Shown: positions 35,628 to 44,490, counted from the first letter of the stretch. The stretch is DNA of 64,000 bases from Butyrivibrio sp. X503 (GCF_003625475.1 NZ_RAIQ01000004.1:62001-126000), one strand, 5' to 3'. The notes: generated by a model from the letters alone, not told the origin. A program made the numbers and translations.

Positions 35628-36320
35628 TCAAACAGTAACCGTTGTGCCGTTAAAATCACCGGAACAAGCCTTGATGATACTGTTCTCTTCCTGAAGGGCA
35701 AATACCCTCATAGGAACCTTGTTATCTCTTGCAAGGATTGATGCTGTCATATCAACAACCTGAAGGTTCTTGGCGATAACCTCATCAATTGAAAGTGTAT
35801 CATATCTCTTAGCATCCGGATTCTTGGCGGGATCGCTGTCATATACCCCGTCAATAGACTTTGCAAGCAAAAGGCAATCGGCGTCAACCTCTATGGAACG
35901 AAGTACAGCCGGTGTATCTGTTGAAAAGCAAGGATGTCCCGTGCCGCCCGCAAAGAATACAACCATACCTTTGGCAAAATACTTGTTGGCTCTGTCCTTA
36001 GAAAATAATTTGGTAAAAGAACCGCATTCAAAAGGTGTAAGTATATTGGTCATCATGCCTACGCTTCTGAAGATCTCGGAAACGTAAATGCAGTTCATAA
36101 CAGTAGCCAGCATGCCAATCTGGTCGGCCTTAACGCGGTCGATGTTCTCGCTGGTCCTGCCTCTCCAGAAGTTACCGCCGCCGATAACGATACCTACCTC
36201 GGTTCCGTCATCCACAAGCTGCTTAACCTGAAGAGCCACCTTTCTGACAGTCGCTTCATCAAAGCCTGTCTTCTTGTCTCCTGCCAGCGCTTCGCCGCTG
36301 AGTTTCAATAGTATTCTCAT
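35628..36320 (-). CDS. pyrH: UMP kinase
   Basis: Hexameric amino-acid-kinase-fold enzyme phosphorylating UMP to UDP. The 230-residue protein has LLKLSGEALAG, VIGGGNFWRGRTSE, AGGTGHPCFSTDTPAVLRS and the C-terminal regulatory/UTP-binding segments. It starts directly at the conserved MRILLKLSGEAL, slightly shorter than relatives with an N-terminal extension. It is in the usual pyrH-frr order. Confidence 0.96.
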   Translation of the reverse strand: MRILLKLSGEALAGDKKTGFDEATVRKVALQVKQLVDDGTEVGIVIGGGNFWRGRTSENIDRVKADQIGMLATVMNCIYVSEIFRSVGMMTNILTPFECGSFTKLFSKDRANKYFAKGMVVFFAGGTGHPCFSTDTPAVLRSIEVDADCLLLAKSIDGVYDSDPAKNPDAKRYDTLSIDEVIAKNLQVVDMTASILARDNKVPMRVFALQEENSIIKACSGDFNGTTVTV

Positions 36321-36343
36321 AATATCTCCATGTATATCCGTAA

Positions 36344-37345
36344 TTATTTATTCTTAAGTCCCTCGAAGAACTCTGAAGGATTAACGTCGGCATAAGCCTG
36401 TGAGCACATACCCTCGATAACCGCACCGTTGTTGATCTGTACAGACTGGGACTTGATGTTACCCATAACGATTGCTGTTGTATCAAGAACTACGGGTCCG
36501 TGTACGTCGATGTCACCCTTAACGGCTCCTGCGATAACTGCGCTTGAACCAAAGATGTTACCTACGATAACCGTGCTCTGTCCAACCTTAACGCTACCCT
36601 TACTTCTTACTTCACCTGTGATTCTTGCTGACTCTGCATAGATCTCAGCCGCATCGGAATCACCCTGAATCTCACCTGTTACGTTGAGCTTGCCGAGAGC
36701 CTTAACGTTACCTATGATCTTACCTACAAGATCAAGAGATCCTGTTGTCTGAAGGTCACCGCTGATGACCATTCCTTCTGTGATGTTAGCTGTTTCATCG
36801 GTTGGTGTCTGCTGTTCAAAATCCATAGTTTCATTTCCCCCATCATTATTAGATTTATCAGTTTCATTGCTCTTGGCAATGTACTCATCAATGTGTTCGT
36901 TGTTGATAGCTTCAAGTGCGCTTCTGGGCTCTTCCTGCTCAACCTCTGCCTGAGTCTCCTCTTCGATCTTCTCTTCAAGGTCCTCTGTGAGCTCTTCGAT
37001 CTCATTTGATACGCTTGTTTCAGCTTCTTCTTTTTCCTCGGAAGCTTCCGCAAAAGAGCTTTCGCTCTCATTCACAGTGTTCTCTTCCTCGGGTGTTACT
37101 ACCTCTTCGGTAATAACTTCAGAAGCAGCTTCCTCTTCTGTGTTAGTCTCTTCGTTTGTGATGTCATCAAGCTTGATGTCGTCAAGGCGATTAAGCATGC
37201 TGTCGATATCGACCTCACTTACCTTAACTGTTTCCTCAGCTGCCTTGTCTTTATCAAGACCGTTTGCTCCTTCGAGCTTGTCATCCGGCATAAGAGTGTT
37301 AACTGCCTGGGACAGATCGCTCTTTAGCTCAGAAAAAAATCCCAT
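36344..37345 (-). CDS. Bactofilin-family protein with long acidic N-terminal extension
   Basis: The C-terminal ~135 residues (from ITEGMVISGDLQTTGSLDLV to MCSQAYADVN) are a right-handed beta-helix bactofilin domain with regular hydrophobic strands (GNVKALGKLNVTGEI, ARITGEVRSKGSVKV, GAVKGDIDVHGPVVL). Bactofilins polymerise without nucleotide and scaffold envelope or polar functions. The first ~190 residues are a very acidic Glu/Ser/Thr-rich, probably disordered region, much longer than the tail of typical bactofilins, with a start (MGFFSELKSDLSQAVNTLM) resembling an amphipathic membrane anchor. Position between a cell-wall deacetylase and pyrH suggests an envelope role. Confidence 0.82.
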   Translation of the reverse strand: MGFFSELKSDLSQAVNTLMPDDKLEGANGLDKDKAAEETVKVSEVDIDSMLNRLDDIKLDDITNEETNTEEEAASEVITEEVVTPEEENTVNESESSFAEASEEKEEAETSVSNEIEELTEDLEEKIEEETQAEVEQEEPRSALEAINNEHIDEYIAKSNETDKSNNDGGNETMDFEQQTPTDETANITEGMVISGDLQTTGSLDLVGKIIGNVKALGKLNVTGEIQGDSDAAEIYAESARITGEVRSKGSVKVGQSTVIVGNIFGSSAVIAGAVKGDIDVHGPVVLDTTAIVMGNIKSQSVQINNGAVIEGMCSQAYADVNPSEFFEGLKNK

Positions 37346-37372
37346 CTTGATATCCTCCCCTTACTTAGTAGT

Positions 37373-38323
37373 TTATTTGTTTTTGATATGTTGAACCGGT
37401 AACGTATCATCAGTTATCGGAATCATCACTGTATCATCCATACCGTTAATTGCGTCAATTATCTCGGGAAGAGCCTCAACCGTGGCCTTCTTGTCCGCCG
37501 CGTCATGCATAAGAACAACGCAGTGTTTAAACTTAGGTATGTTATTTACTATATTAGCACAAATATCGTCCTTAGTGATGCCTGCTTTGTCATCTCCGGC
37601 CGAAATATTCCAGTCAAAAAACGTGATGTCCTCATTATCAAGAATTCCTACAAGCTCATTCATATCAGCCTTGCTGACATTGTTGGAGCTTCCGCCCGGG
37701 AATCTGTAATATTTGGACCAGGTGTCTGTCGTATTGTAAAGATAAACTCTTAAGTTCTTAAGATCCTCTCTGAACGCATCGGTCGATGCATATATGTCAC
37801 TGTACTTGTGACTGTATGAATGCATACCCAAGGTATGTCCTTCATTGACTATCCTCTTGTAGCAATCCTCATATTTGGGCTTGCCGCAGACAAAGAAAGT
37901 CGCCTTAACATTCTTTTCTTTTAAAATATCAAGTATCTCATCGGTGTAGATACTCGGACCGTCATCAAAAGTAAGATACACATATCTGGTACCCTCGATA
38001 TCTTCCGGGTTCTGAGCTCCGATGATCTCAACATCCGCGTAATCAATATCCGGAGTGACCACACTTGCGGGCTTGGAATTCTTATCATCCTCCGCCAATA
38101 TATCCATCTCTTCACCAAAGCGCTCTCTGTACCATTCAAGGTCCGCCTTGGTCTGATTATAGTCAGTCTTAAGTCTGTCGAATCTGATAGATAAAATGAT
38201 GCAGATCAACGTGGGAATGAGACAAGCTGCTGCAACGGTTATCAGAATGAATTTACGAAGCCTTCTGATACGCCTGTTGTACAGTACCTTTTCACTTTTT
38301 CTCCCACCCTTCTCATAAGCCAT
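37373..38323 (-). CDS. Membrane-anchored polysaccharide deacetylase
   Basis: NodB-homology (carbohydrate esterase 4) enzyme probably acting on peptidoglycan or another wall polymer. An N-terminal basic stretch and one membrane helix (about 25-46) are followed by a short coiled region. The deacetylase domain has motif 1 YLTFDDGPS (D120, D121), motif 2 HSYSH (H168, H172), motif 3 RFPGGSSN and FDWNISAGDD, and the final VLMHDA. The metal and catalytic residues are intact. Its promoter is at 38370-38398. Confidence 0.9.
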   Translation of the reverse strand: MAYEKGGRKSEKVLYNRRIRRLRKFILITVAAACLIPTLICIILSIRFDRLKTDYNQTKADLEWYRERFGEEMDILAEDDKNSKPASVVTPDIDYADVEIIGAQNPEDIEGTRYVYLTFDDGPSIYTDEILDILKEKNVKATFFVCGKPKYEDCYKRIVNEGHTLGMHSYSHKYSDIYASTDAFREDLKNLRVYLYNTTDTWSKYYRFPGGSSNNVSKADMNELVGILDNEDITFFDWNISAGDDKAGITKDDICANIVNNIPKFKHCVVLMHDAADKKATVEALPEIIDAINGMDDTVMIPITDDTLPVQHIKNK

Positions 38324-38369
38324 TTTATATCAAATTCTCTCTCCTCATTTGAATGCTCATACAGACTTT

Positions 38370-38398
38370 AGTATATCAGAACAAACGCCCCTATTCAA
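38370..38398 (-). promoter_or_regulatory. Promoter of the deacetylase-bactofilin-pyrH series
   Basis: TTGAAT (38393-38398), 17-base spacer, TATACT (38370-38375) on the minus strand, about 47 bases before the deacetylase start. Confidence 0.7.
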
Positions 38399-38459
38399 CC
38401 GAATAAAGGCTTCATTTGTGCATTTGTTTTATCTCACGCCGCACATATTTAACAATTCC

Positions 38460-38488
38460 TTGACAATCTACACCACCGTCGTGAATAA
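38460..38488 (+). promoter_or_regulatory. Possible promoter of the secreted gene at 38543
   Basis: TTGACA (38460-38465), 17-base spacer, then GAATAAT on the plus strand. The -35 is consensus, the -10 is weak. It stands 54 bases before the gene. Confidence 0.5.
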
Positions 38489-38542
38489 TAAAAAAGAAAT
38501 CGAGGTGCAAACCTCACAAAAACGTTTATAGAAAGGGAAAAC

Positions 38543-39202
38543 ATGAAAAAAAGAGGAACAAAATTATTTACAATCCTGTTAACCGCGGGTATGCTCGCCT
38601 TCACTGCTGCTTCAGGCATCAGTGCCAACATGATCACAAGTACTAAAACCACAGTATATCAGATGGAAAAAAATGACAGTGCTTTTGTTGACGGCGGAGG
38701 AATGACCGGCAAAATTTTTCCGGACAGAAAATGGTTATCCGATGTGGAATCCAAAATGTCCAAAGGCAATGGTTATGTTCGAGTTAAATTAAACGGCTAC
38801 AGTAAACCGGTTCTATTAGAAGCAAGTAAGAAATACATTGAACATGTTGGAGATTCAAAAGGAAATTCTAGAAATGCTTCAAGACATGTTTGGGTTTATA
38901 CAGAATCATCCAATAGAAATGCAAAATGTATCGGTACTCTCATTTCCGATGATTATATAGGCGTAAAAAATGGAATGATTTATGCCAGAAGTGGCGGAAC
39001 AATAGAGACGTATTTGGTATCAGCAGACGGAGAACGTCTTGTACAAAAAGATTACGCTGATATAAACACAAAACTCGGATTCACCAACAGTAGCAACAAA
39101 GGAACAGGATATAAATCTGTTAATGGATACAGTGCAGAAAAATTATACTATAAACTCCTAGATGAATTTTGGGGATCTACTATTCATTTCAAAATTAGAT
39201 GA
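38543..39202 (+). CDS. Secreted protein of unknown function (paralogue of 10510-11205)
   Basis: A 219-residue protein with a clear signal peptide (KLFTILLTAGMLAFTAASG) and no other membrane segment. It shares motifs with the 231-residue product at 10510-11205: YQMEKNDSAF after the signal, VRVKLNGYSKPVLLEASKK, and IETYLVSADGERLVQKDYAD in the last third. No known domain is recognised. Its ribosome site is AAAGGG. It is an isolated plus-strand gene closed by a strong bidirectional terminator; both paralogues are single-gene units with their own promoters. Confidence 0.72.
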   Translation: MKKRGTKLFTILLTAGMLAFTAASGISANMITSTKTTVYQMEKNDSAFVDGGGMTGKIFPDRKWLSDVESKMSKGNGYVRVKLNGYSKPVLLEASKKYIEHVGDSKGNSRNASRHVWVYTESSNRNAKCIGTLISDDYIGVKNGMIYARSGGTIETYLVSADGERLVQKDYADINTKLGFTNSSNKGTGYKSVNGYSAEKLYYKLLDEFWGSTIHFKIR

Positions 39203-39226
39203 GATTTATTTAAATAAATACGCTTT

Positions 39227-39270
39227 AATAAAAGTTCCCGAATGTTTTCAGGCATTCGGGAACTTTTATT
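39227..39270. terminator. Bidirectional terminator
   Basis: An 18-bp perfect stem (AATAAAAGTTCCCGAATG with its complement, 8-base loop) with T-rich and A-rich flanks. It serves the secreted gene on the plus strand and the icd operon on the minus strand. Confidence 0.9.
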
Positions 39271-39339
39271 ATTATCCAGAAAAATGATAAGGGTGTCGAA
39301 AGTACCTTTTGATACCTGTGACATACTTGGCTCAATATA

Positions 39340-40545
39340 TCAAAGCTTATTATATTCCTCAGCAATAGCATCAAGGAACTCTTCGCTTCCGAGTTTAACG
39401 GGATTCGGAAGTGATGTGATAAGCGCAAGATCGCCTGTCATGCGGCCTGACTCAATAACTGAAAGAGTTGCCTTCTCCATCTTGTCAGCCCAATCCATAA
39501 GCTCTTTTATTCCGTCTAGCTCGCCTCTCTTGCGAAGGGCGCCTGTCCAAGCAAAGATAGTTGCTACAGGGTTGGTTGATGTAGGCTCTCCCTTAAGATA
39601 CTTGTAATAGTGTCTCTGTACCGTTCCGTGAGCTGCCTCGTACTCGTAAACTCCTGTGGGAGATACAAGAACAGAAGTCATCATTGCAAGTGAACCGAAA
39701 GCGGATGAAACCATGTCACTCATAACGTCGCCGTCGTAGTTCTTGCAGGCCCAGATAAATCCACCCTTAGACTTCATTACACGAGCAACGGCGTCATCGA
39801 TAAGTGTATAGAAATAAGTGATTCCTGCCTTCTCGAAATCAGCCTTGAATTCATTTTCAAATACTTCCTCAAAGATCTCTCTGAATCTTCTGTCGTATGT
39901 CTTACTGATGGTATCCTTGGTTCCGAGCCAAAGCTCTTTTTTCTCAGCGAGAGCATATTTAAAGCAAGCTCTTGCAAAGCTTCTGATCGAAGCATCTTTA
40001 TTGTGAACGCCCTGAATGATACCGGGCTCCTTGAAATCAAAGATAGTTTCCTTGGTAACAGTTCCGTCCTCAGCGGTAAACACAAGCTCTGCCTTACCTG
40101 CTCCGGGAACTCTGATCTCAACGTTCTTGTAAACATCGCCGTATGCGTGTCTTGCAAGTGTGATGGGCTCTACCCATGTTCTTACGTTGGGCTCGATTCC
40201 CTTTACCATGATAGGTGTACGGAAAACTGTTCCGTCAAGAATCGCTCTGATCGTACCGTTGGGGCTCTTCCACATCTTCTTGAGATTGTATTCCTCAACA
40301 CGCTCATTGTTGGGAGTAATGGTAGCGCACTTAACGGCTACACCGTACTTAAGTGTTGCATTGGCGCTGTCTACGGTTACCTGATCGTCTGTCTCGTCTC
40401 TGTGCTTAAGTCCGAGATCATAATACTCGCTCTTAAGGTCGATACTGGGTAAAATAAGCTTATCCTTGATCATCTGCCACAGTACTCTGGTCATCTCGTC
40501 GCCGTCCATCTCAACGATGGGTGTTGTCATCTGAATCTTACTCAT
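39340..40545 (-). CDS. icd: NADP-dependent isocitrate dehydrogenase
   Basis: Oxidatively decarboxylates isocitrate to 2-oxoglutarate. The 401-residue protein is of the homodimeric type shared with eukaryotes: [54 protein letters not shown] and the C-terminal [20 protein letters not shown]. The ATG at 40545 has AAAGGA eight bases upstream; a frame open 22 codons further lacks one. It closes the operon citrate synthase-GntR-icd, supplying 2-oxoglutarate for glutamate. Confidence 0.95.
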   Translation of the reverse strand: MSKIQMTTPIVEMDGDEMTRVLWQMIKDKLILPSIDLKSEYYDLGLKHRDETDDQVTVDSANATLKYGVAVKCATITPNNERVEEYNLKKMWKSPNGTIRAILDGTVFRTPIMVKGIEPNVRTWVEPITLARHAYGDVYKNVEIRVPGAGKAELVFTAEDGTVTKETIFDFKEPGIIQGVHNKDASIRSFARACFKYALAEKKELWLGTKDTISKTYDRRFREIFEEVFENEFKADFEKAGITYFYTLIDDAVARVMKSKGGFIWACKNYDGDVMSDMVSSAFGSLAMMTSVLVSPTGVYEYEAAHGTVQRHYYKYLKGEPTSTNPVATIFAWTGALRKRGELDGIKELMDWADKMEKATLSVIESGRMTGDLALITSLPNPVKLGSEEFLDAIAEEYNKL

Positions 40546-40610
40546 TAAATCTGTCCTTTCAAAAGATGTTGTGTATATATCGCATGTGCCTGTAAAAGGG
40601 CTATCCGCCA

Positions 40611-41291
40611 TTACTCAAACATGGAAAGAAGTCCCTTCTCAACCATATTCTCATAAGCATTTATCATGTGCTGATTGGCAAGCTCTTCGGCCTTGTCGGG
40701 ATTATTCTCCTTAATGGCCTCCATGATAAATTTGTGCTCAACGTTGGAAACAGCGCCTCTGCTGCTGGAAAGAGTCTTTTGTCTGACTCTCCAAACATAC
40801 TGGTGATAGTCCTTTAAAAGATGCTCAAGCATCTTGGAATTACATGACTCATATAAAATGTTGTGGAATCTGTTGTCGAGCTCAGCCATCTGCTCCATAT
40901 GACCTCTGGCCGCATGGAACTCAGCGAGGTAGATGTTCTCTTCCATCTCCTCAAGCTGCTCTTTGGAAATATTCTCACAAGCCCATCTTGCGCAGAGTCC
41001 CTCGAGCTTGGATCTGATCATATAGATATCCTCGATATCCTTGACCTTGATGCCCGTAACGTATGCACCTCTGTTGGGAATGATCTGAATAAGTCCCTCA
41101 AGTTCAAGCTGTCTGAATGCCTCTCTTACAGGAGTTCTGCTGACGCCGAGTTCCTGTCCGATAGCTACTTCCTTAAGCTCTTCATGATCCTTGTACTTGC
41201 CATTAAGAATATCCTCTCTGATGCGATGGAAAACTCTGCCTCTAAGTGAATATTTATCAGTAACTTCCTGCTTTAAGTCTTGATTATCCAT
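40611..41291 (-). CDS. GntR-family regulator, FadR/FCD subgroup
   Basis: A 226-residue regulator with a winged helix ([20 protein letters not shown], then [19 protein letters not shown] and NRGAYVTGI) and an all-helical FCD ligand domain ([53 protein letters not shown]). The FCD histidines that bind metal in relatives are present. It is 11 bases after the citrate synthase and 65 before icd, so it probably controls this operon via the palindrome on the promoter. The ligand is likely an organic acid of the same pathway (inference). Confidence 0.88.
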   Translation of the reverse strand: MDNQDLKQEVTDKYSLRGRVFHRIREDILNGKYKDHEELKEVAIGQELGVSRTPVREAFRQLELEGLIQIIPNRGAYVTGIKVKDIEDIYMIRSKLEGLCARWACENISKEQLEEMEENIYLAEFHAARGHMEQMAELDNRFHNILYESCNSKMLEHLLKDYHQYVWRVRQKTLSSSRGAVSNVEHKFIMEAIKENNPDKAEELANQHMINAYENMVEKGLLSMFE

Positions 41292-41302
41292 AATTGTCCC
41301 CT

Positions 41303-42736
41303 TTATTTGGATGATACGATCTCACCCTCTTTAACAACTATTCCAAGTTCTTTGCCAACTTTTTTGATCTCGGAAACAAGCTCGGCATCCGTCATAACGG
41401 TAACTCGTCCGCCTGCGTACTCCTTATCGACCCACTCTTTTATCTTGGTAACAAGAGGTGAAGACTTGGAAAGAGCATGCTCGTCGCGAAGCTTGTAATG
41501 AATGTTGATCCAGTGAGCGATTCCGGCAAGTCCCGATGTGTTAGATACGGCACTTACGGGAGGTCTTCTGAGGAACTTCTCAGTGTCGAAGATGTTGTAG
41601 ATTTCCTCGTTCTTAAGAAGTCCGTCTGCGTGGATTCCGGCTCTTGTAACATTGAAGTTCTTACCAACAAAAGGTGTGTTGGAAGGAACCGTGAAGCCTA
41701 CTTCCTTCTCATAATACTCGGCAAGGTCTGTGATAACCTGCGTATTCATACCATCAAGAGTACCCTTGAGCTGTGCATATTCAAATACCATAGCTTCAAG
41801 AGGTGTGTTACCTGTTCTCTCTCCGATACCGAAGAGTGAAGTGTTAACTGAAGAACAGCCATAGAGCCAAGCTGTTGTTGAGTTGGTAACAGCCTTATAG
41901 AAATCGTTGTGACCGTGCCACTCGATAAGTTCACTGGGAACACCCGCGTTGGTGTTGATCGCATAGATGATACCCTGAACGCTTCTGGGAATAACGGCAC
42001 CGGAGAAGTTAACTCCGTAGCCCATTGTATCGCAAGCACGGATCTTAACGGGGATACCGTACTCTTCTTTTAACTTCATAAGTTCTACGCAGAAAGGAAC
42101 AACGAAACCGTAAATATCGGCTCTTGTGATGTCCTCGAGATGGCATCTTGGACTTATTCCTTCCTCAAGACAAGCTCTTACGATGCTGAGATAATGATCG
42201 AGCGCCTGTCTTCTTGTCATCTTAAGCTTTAAGAAAATATGATAATCGGAACATGATACGAGGATACCCGTCTCCTTCATTCCGATCTCTTTAACCAGCT
42301 TGAAATCGTCCTCGCTTGCGCGGATCCAGCTTGTAACTTCGGGGAACTTGTAGCCTCTCTCCATACATTTGTAGACCGCATCGCGATCGCTCTTACTATA
42401 TAAAAAGAACTCGCTCTGTCTGATCATACCGTTGGGGCCGCCAAGCTCATGAAGCATGTCGAAGATATCGACTATCTGCTTGGTTGTATAAGGAGCCCTT
42501 GACTGCTGTCCGTCACGGAAAGTAGTATCCGTGATCCAGATGTCCTTGGGCATATTGTGTGGAACAATCCTGTCGTTAAACGGAATCTTGGGAACTTCCT
42601 CATAGGGAAACATATTTCTGAAAACGTTTGGTTTTTGAATGTCGTCAAGAATATACATGTGCTCTTCGATCTGGAGCAGATTATTCTTGTCATTCATGGT
42701 CACCGGCCTGTTCTGAAATGCGCTAGTCTCACTCAT
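41303..42736 (-). CDS. (R)-citrate synthase candidate, homocitrate/isopropylmalate synthase family
   Basis: A 477-residue DRE-TIM metallolyase. DTTFRDGQQSRAPYT carries the catalytic Arg-Asp, and the metal motif is in IEWHGHNDFYKAVTN. The region RGYKFPEVTSWIRA with CSDYHIFLKLKMTRRQALDH and RCHLEDITRADIYGFV is characteristic of the Re-citrate synthase group first found in Clostridium kluyveri, not of LeuA or NifV. Being in one operon with icd strongly supports citrate formation from oxaloacetate and acetyl-CoA. The ATG at 42736 has GAGGAG seven bases ahead; a start five codons earlier is less likely. Confidence 0.85.
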   Translation of the reverse strand: MSETSAFQNRPVTMNDKNNLLQIEEHMYILDDIQKPNVFRNMFPYEEVPKIPFNDRIVPHNMPKDIWITDTTFRDGQQSRAPYTTKQIVDIFDMLHELGGPNGMIRQSEFFLYSKSDRDAVYKCMERGYKFPEVTSWIRASEDDFKLVKEIGMKETGILVSCSDYHIFLKLKMTRRQALDHYLSIVRACLEEGISPRCHLEDITRADIYGFVVPFCVELMKLKEEYGIPVKIRACDTMGYGVNFSGAVIPRSVQGIIYAINTNAGVPSELIEWHGHNDFYKAVTNSTTAWLYGCSSVNTSLFGIGERTGNTPLEAMVFEYAQLKGTLDGMNTQVITDLAEYYEKEVGFTVPSNTPFVGKNFNVTRAGIHADGLLKNEEIYNIFDTEKFLRRPPVSAVSNTSGLAGIAHWINIHYKLRDEHALSKSSPLVTKIKEWVDKEYAGGRVTVMTDAELVSEIKKVGKELGIVVKEGEIVSSK

Positions 42737-42787
42737 GAATAAACTCCTCACTTACAAAAAATTGTACTAAAATGGTCATCGCGTATA

Positions 42788-42816
42788 ATTGTATACAATC
42801 ATACCATTAGTGTCAA
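42788..42816 (-). promoter_or_regulatory. Promoter and GntR-type operator of the citrate synthase operon
   Basis: TTGACA (42811-42816), 17-base spacer, TACAAT (42788-42793) on the minus strand. The 12-base perfect palindrome ATTGTATACAAT (42788-42799) covers the -10 box and resembles operators of FadR-subgroup GntR proteins. The regulator encoded two genes downstream is the obvious candidate to bind it. Confidence 0.75.
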
Positions 42817-42919
42817 GGTCAGTATTTATCTAGTTTTCGGGGTGTTGGCTTTATTAGGTTAAAAAAAATCAAGAAAAACCCGTGACGGCGTTGAGGAATG
42901 CGGAATCGAGATCGATAGC

Positions 42920-43090
42920 GTGTACAGAAATGGCCGGCATGTGAATTGCCCTAGGCCGGCATGCATTTCAGCACTTTTGCCAGATTTGCATGCTTTTCTC
43001 CTGTTCTGAACTTGCCTAGACGGCAAAGAAAATGTCCAAATGACATGCATATCCACTCTTTTTTCGGATTTACATGCTTTTTTTCGCCAA
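42920..43090. repeat. Degenerate 85-base tandem repeat, non-coding
   Basis: Two related units: atgcatttcagcac... at 42961-43001 and atgcatatccactc... at 43046-43086 align over about 41 bases at roughly 75 percent, each preceded by a related TTGCC(C)TAG-type stretch. Each unit can form a hairpin (GCATGCA/TGCATGC; ATG-ATCC/GGAT-CAT). GGCCGGCATG also occurs twice at 42932-42962. The whole 42820-43490 stretch has no believable gene apart from these repeats. Confidence 0.55.
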
Positions 43091-43264
43091 ATTATCATTA
43101 TTTCATCCACAAAAAGGAAAATAAAAGCATACATAAAGACTATTTCTCTCAAAACGCATGTTTTTTTCCTGTCTAAAAATCCAATTAAGCCGGAATTCAT
43201 ACACGCATATCAGCATTAAAACTATAATTGCATGCCGATTATCGGTATTACGTGAAATTTCCGA

Positions 43265-43304
43265 CAAATCCCGCCCCAAGTAAACAAATCCAGCCCCAAG
43301 TAAA
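43265..43304. repeat. Two tandem copies of a 20-base repeat
   Basis: caaatcccgccccaagtaaa is followed directly by a copy with one change (cagcccc). TAGAAT-type hexamers follow to about 43330. Function unknown. Confidence 0.85.
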
Positions 43305-43493
43305 ACAGAATAGAATGAAATAGAATAGATTTGAATTGTATTCCGCTCCCGCTCTTATTCTCGAACAAATCTACCCAGCATATACACTTGAGCGCTATAG
43401 AATCGCATGCTAATATATCAAATGATGTGTGCCAAAAGTACCTTTTTGCCACATACGTCATCAAATATATATCCATAAAAAGAGAGATCGCAA

Positions 43494-43777
43494 ATGCTAT
43501 ACATCACAAGACACGGTCAGACCGACTGGAATAAAGAAGAAAGACTCCAGGGTCACACCGATATACCATAAAAGAAAGAACTTCTTCCTTTATAGAAGAA
43601 GTCCTTATTCCCGATATGAACGCCGGAAAGACTATTCTCGTCGTTGCCCACAGCGCACTCAATTGCGGTCTTATCTCGCAACTTCGCAAAACACCTCTCA
43701 AAGATTTCTGGAGCAATCTCCAGCAAAACTGCGAGCTTGAAGCATTCACACACATCACTTCTTCGCAAGAACCGTGA
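43494..43777 (+). pseudogene. Histidine phosphatase (phosphoglycerate mutase family) with internal deletion
   Basis: From the ATG at 43494 the sequence reads MLYITRHGQTDWNKEERLQG then HTDIP and stops at 43571; this is the RHG phosphohistidine motif of the family N-terminus. Two bases out of frame it continues IKERTSSFIEEVLIPDMNAG then KTILVVAHSALN (the second catalytic His motif) to a TGA at 43775. The middle ~100 residues expected between the motifs are missing. The gene has therefore lost its core by deletion with frameshift. Its last 23 bases overlap the convergent methyltransferase. Confidence 0.85.
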
Positions 43778-44378
43778 TCCAAGGCTTTGAAGCGTGAACG
43801 TCTGTCTTTACGGATGAGAAGCCCGCGCTCTTAAGGGCGTCGACGATATCCTCCGCCTTGTGGCATTTCATACCTTCTATCATGCTCTCATAATAAGAAG
43901 ATGCCTTGTCTGTTCCGTCGGATTCATTGACAATCATGAATGTTCCGCCCGGCTTAAGGACTCTGGCAACATTGCTAAAGCACTTCTCAAGTCCCGGCCA
44001 GAAATATATGGTCTCGAAAGCAGTTGCAAGATCGTACTTATCACTTTCAAGGTCAAGTGCTGAAACGTCGCCGTGCCTTACCTCGCATCTGCCTTTTTCT
44101 ATCATATCCGCATTGTAAGCCTTGGTAGTTGCAACCGAAGTATCGGAATAGTCGATCGCAGTCATCTTGGCGGATGGATACTTCTTCATAAGCGCGCGGG
44201 CATTTCTTCCGCCGCCGCATCCAACTTCAAGCATTTCAGAAGGTGCTATTGTCTGAAGATGTGAAAGTCCCCAGTCAGCTACTTTCGCATGTCCCTTATT
44301 CATGCCGCTTATCATCATCTTCCCCAAAACGCCCTCGGGTTTACGTGTCTGTACAAAAACCTTTTTAAGTAGTCCCAT
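43755..44378 (-). CDS. Class I SAM-dependent methyltransferase
   Basis: A 207-residue methyltransferase with motif I MLEVGCGGGRNARAL, acidic post-I residue in MTAIDYSDTSVATTK, a motif II-like region HGDVSALDLESDKYDLATAF and LKPGGTFMIVNE. The substrate is not predictable; the generic UbiE/small-molecule type fits best. The ATG at 44378 has GGAGG eight bases upstream; TTG and ATG codons slightly earlier are too close to it. The gene stands alone, converging with the phosphatase pseudogene. Confidence 0.85.
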   Translation of the reverse strand: MGLLKKVFVQTRKPEGVLGKMMISGMNKGHAKVADWGLSHLQTIAPSEMLEVGCGGGRNARALMKKYPSAKMTAIDYSDTSVATTKAYNADMIEKGRCEVRHGDVSALDLESDKYDLATAFETIYFWPGLEKCFSNVARVLKPGGTFMIVNESDGTDKASSYYESMIEGMKCHKAEDIVDALKSAGFSSVKTDVHASKPWITVLAKK

Positions 44379-44490
44379 TTTCATTTCCTCCAAAAGAAGT
44401 CATAGCTATAAGTGTAAACATTTCTCAACAAAAACATGTTAGCGCTTGCTAACAATTAATGCAAGCCCTTTTTCCTTTGAAATAAAGAAA

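Noticed and set aside
42961..43090. Possible CRISPR-like array
   Set aside because: Only two diverged units with related spacers; no cas genes; the similarity extends into the spacer, so it is a tandem repeat.
42859..43200. 113-codon minus-strand ORF in the repeat island
   Set aside because: Its two internal KACKS... repeats are the translation of the degenerate non-coding DNA repeat; composition is not protein-like and no ribosome site is seen.
43504..43782. Minus-strand ORF opposite the phosphatase remnant
   Set aside because: The plus-strand reading frames reproduce both catalytic motifs of a histidine phosphatase; the minus ORF has no recognisable sequence.
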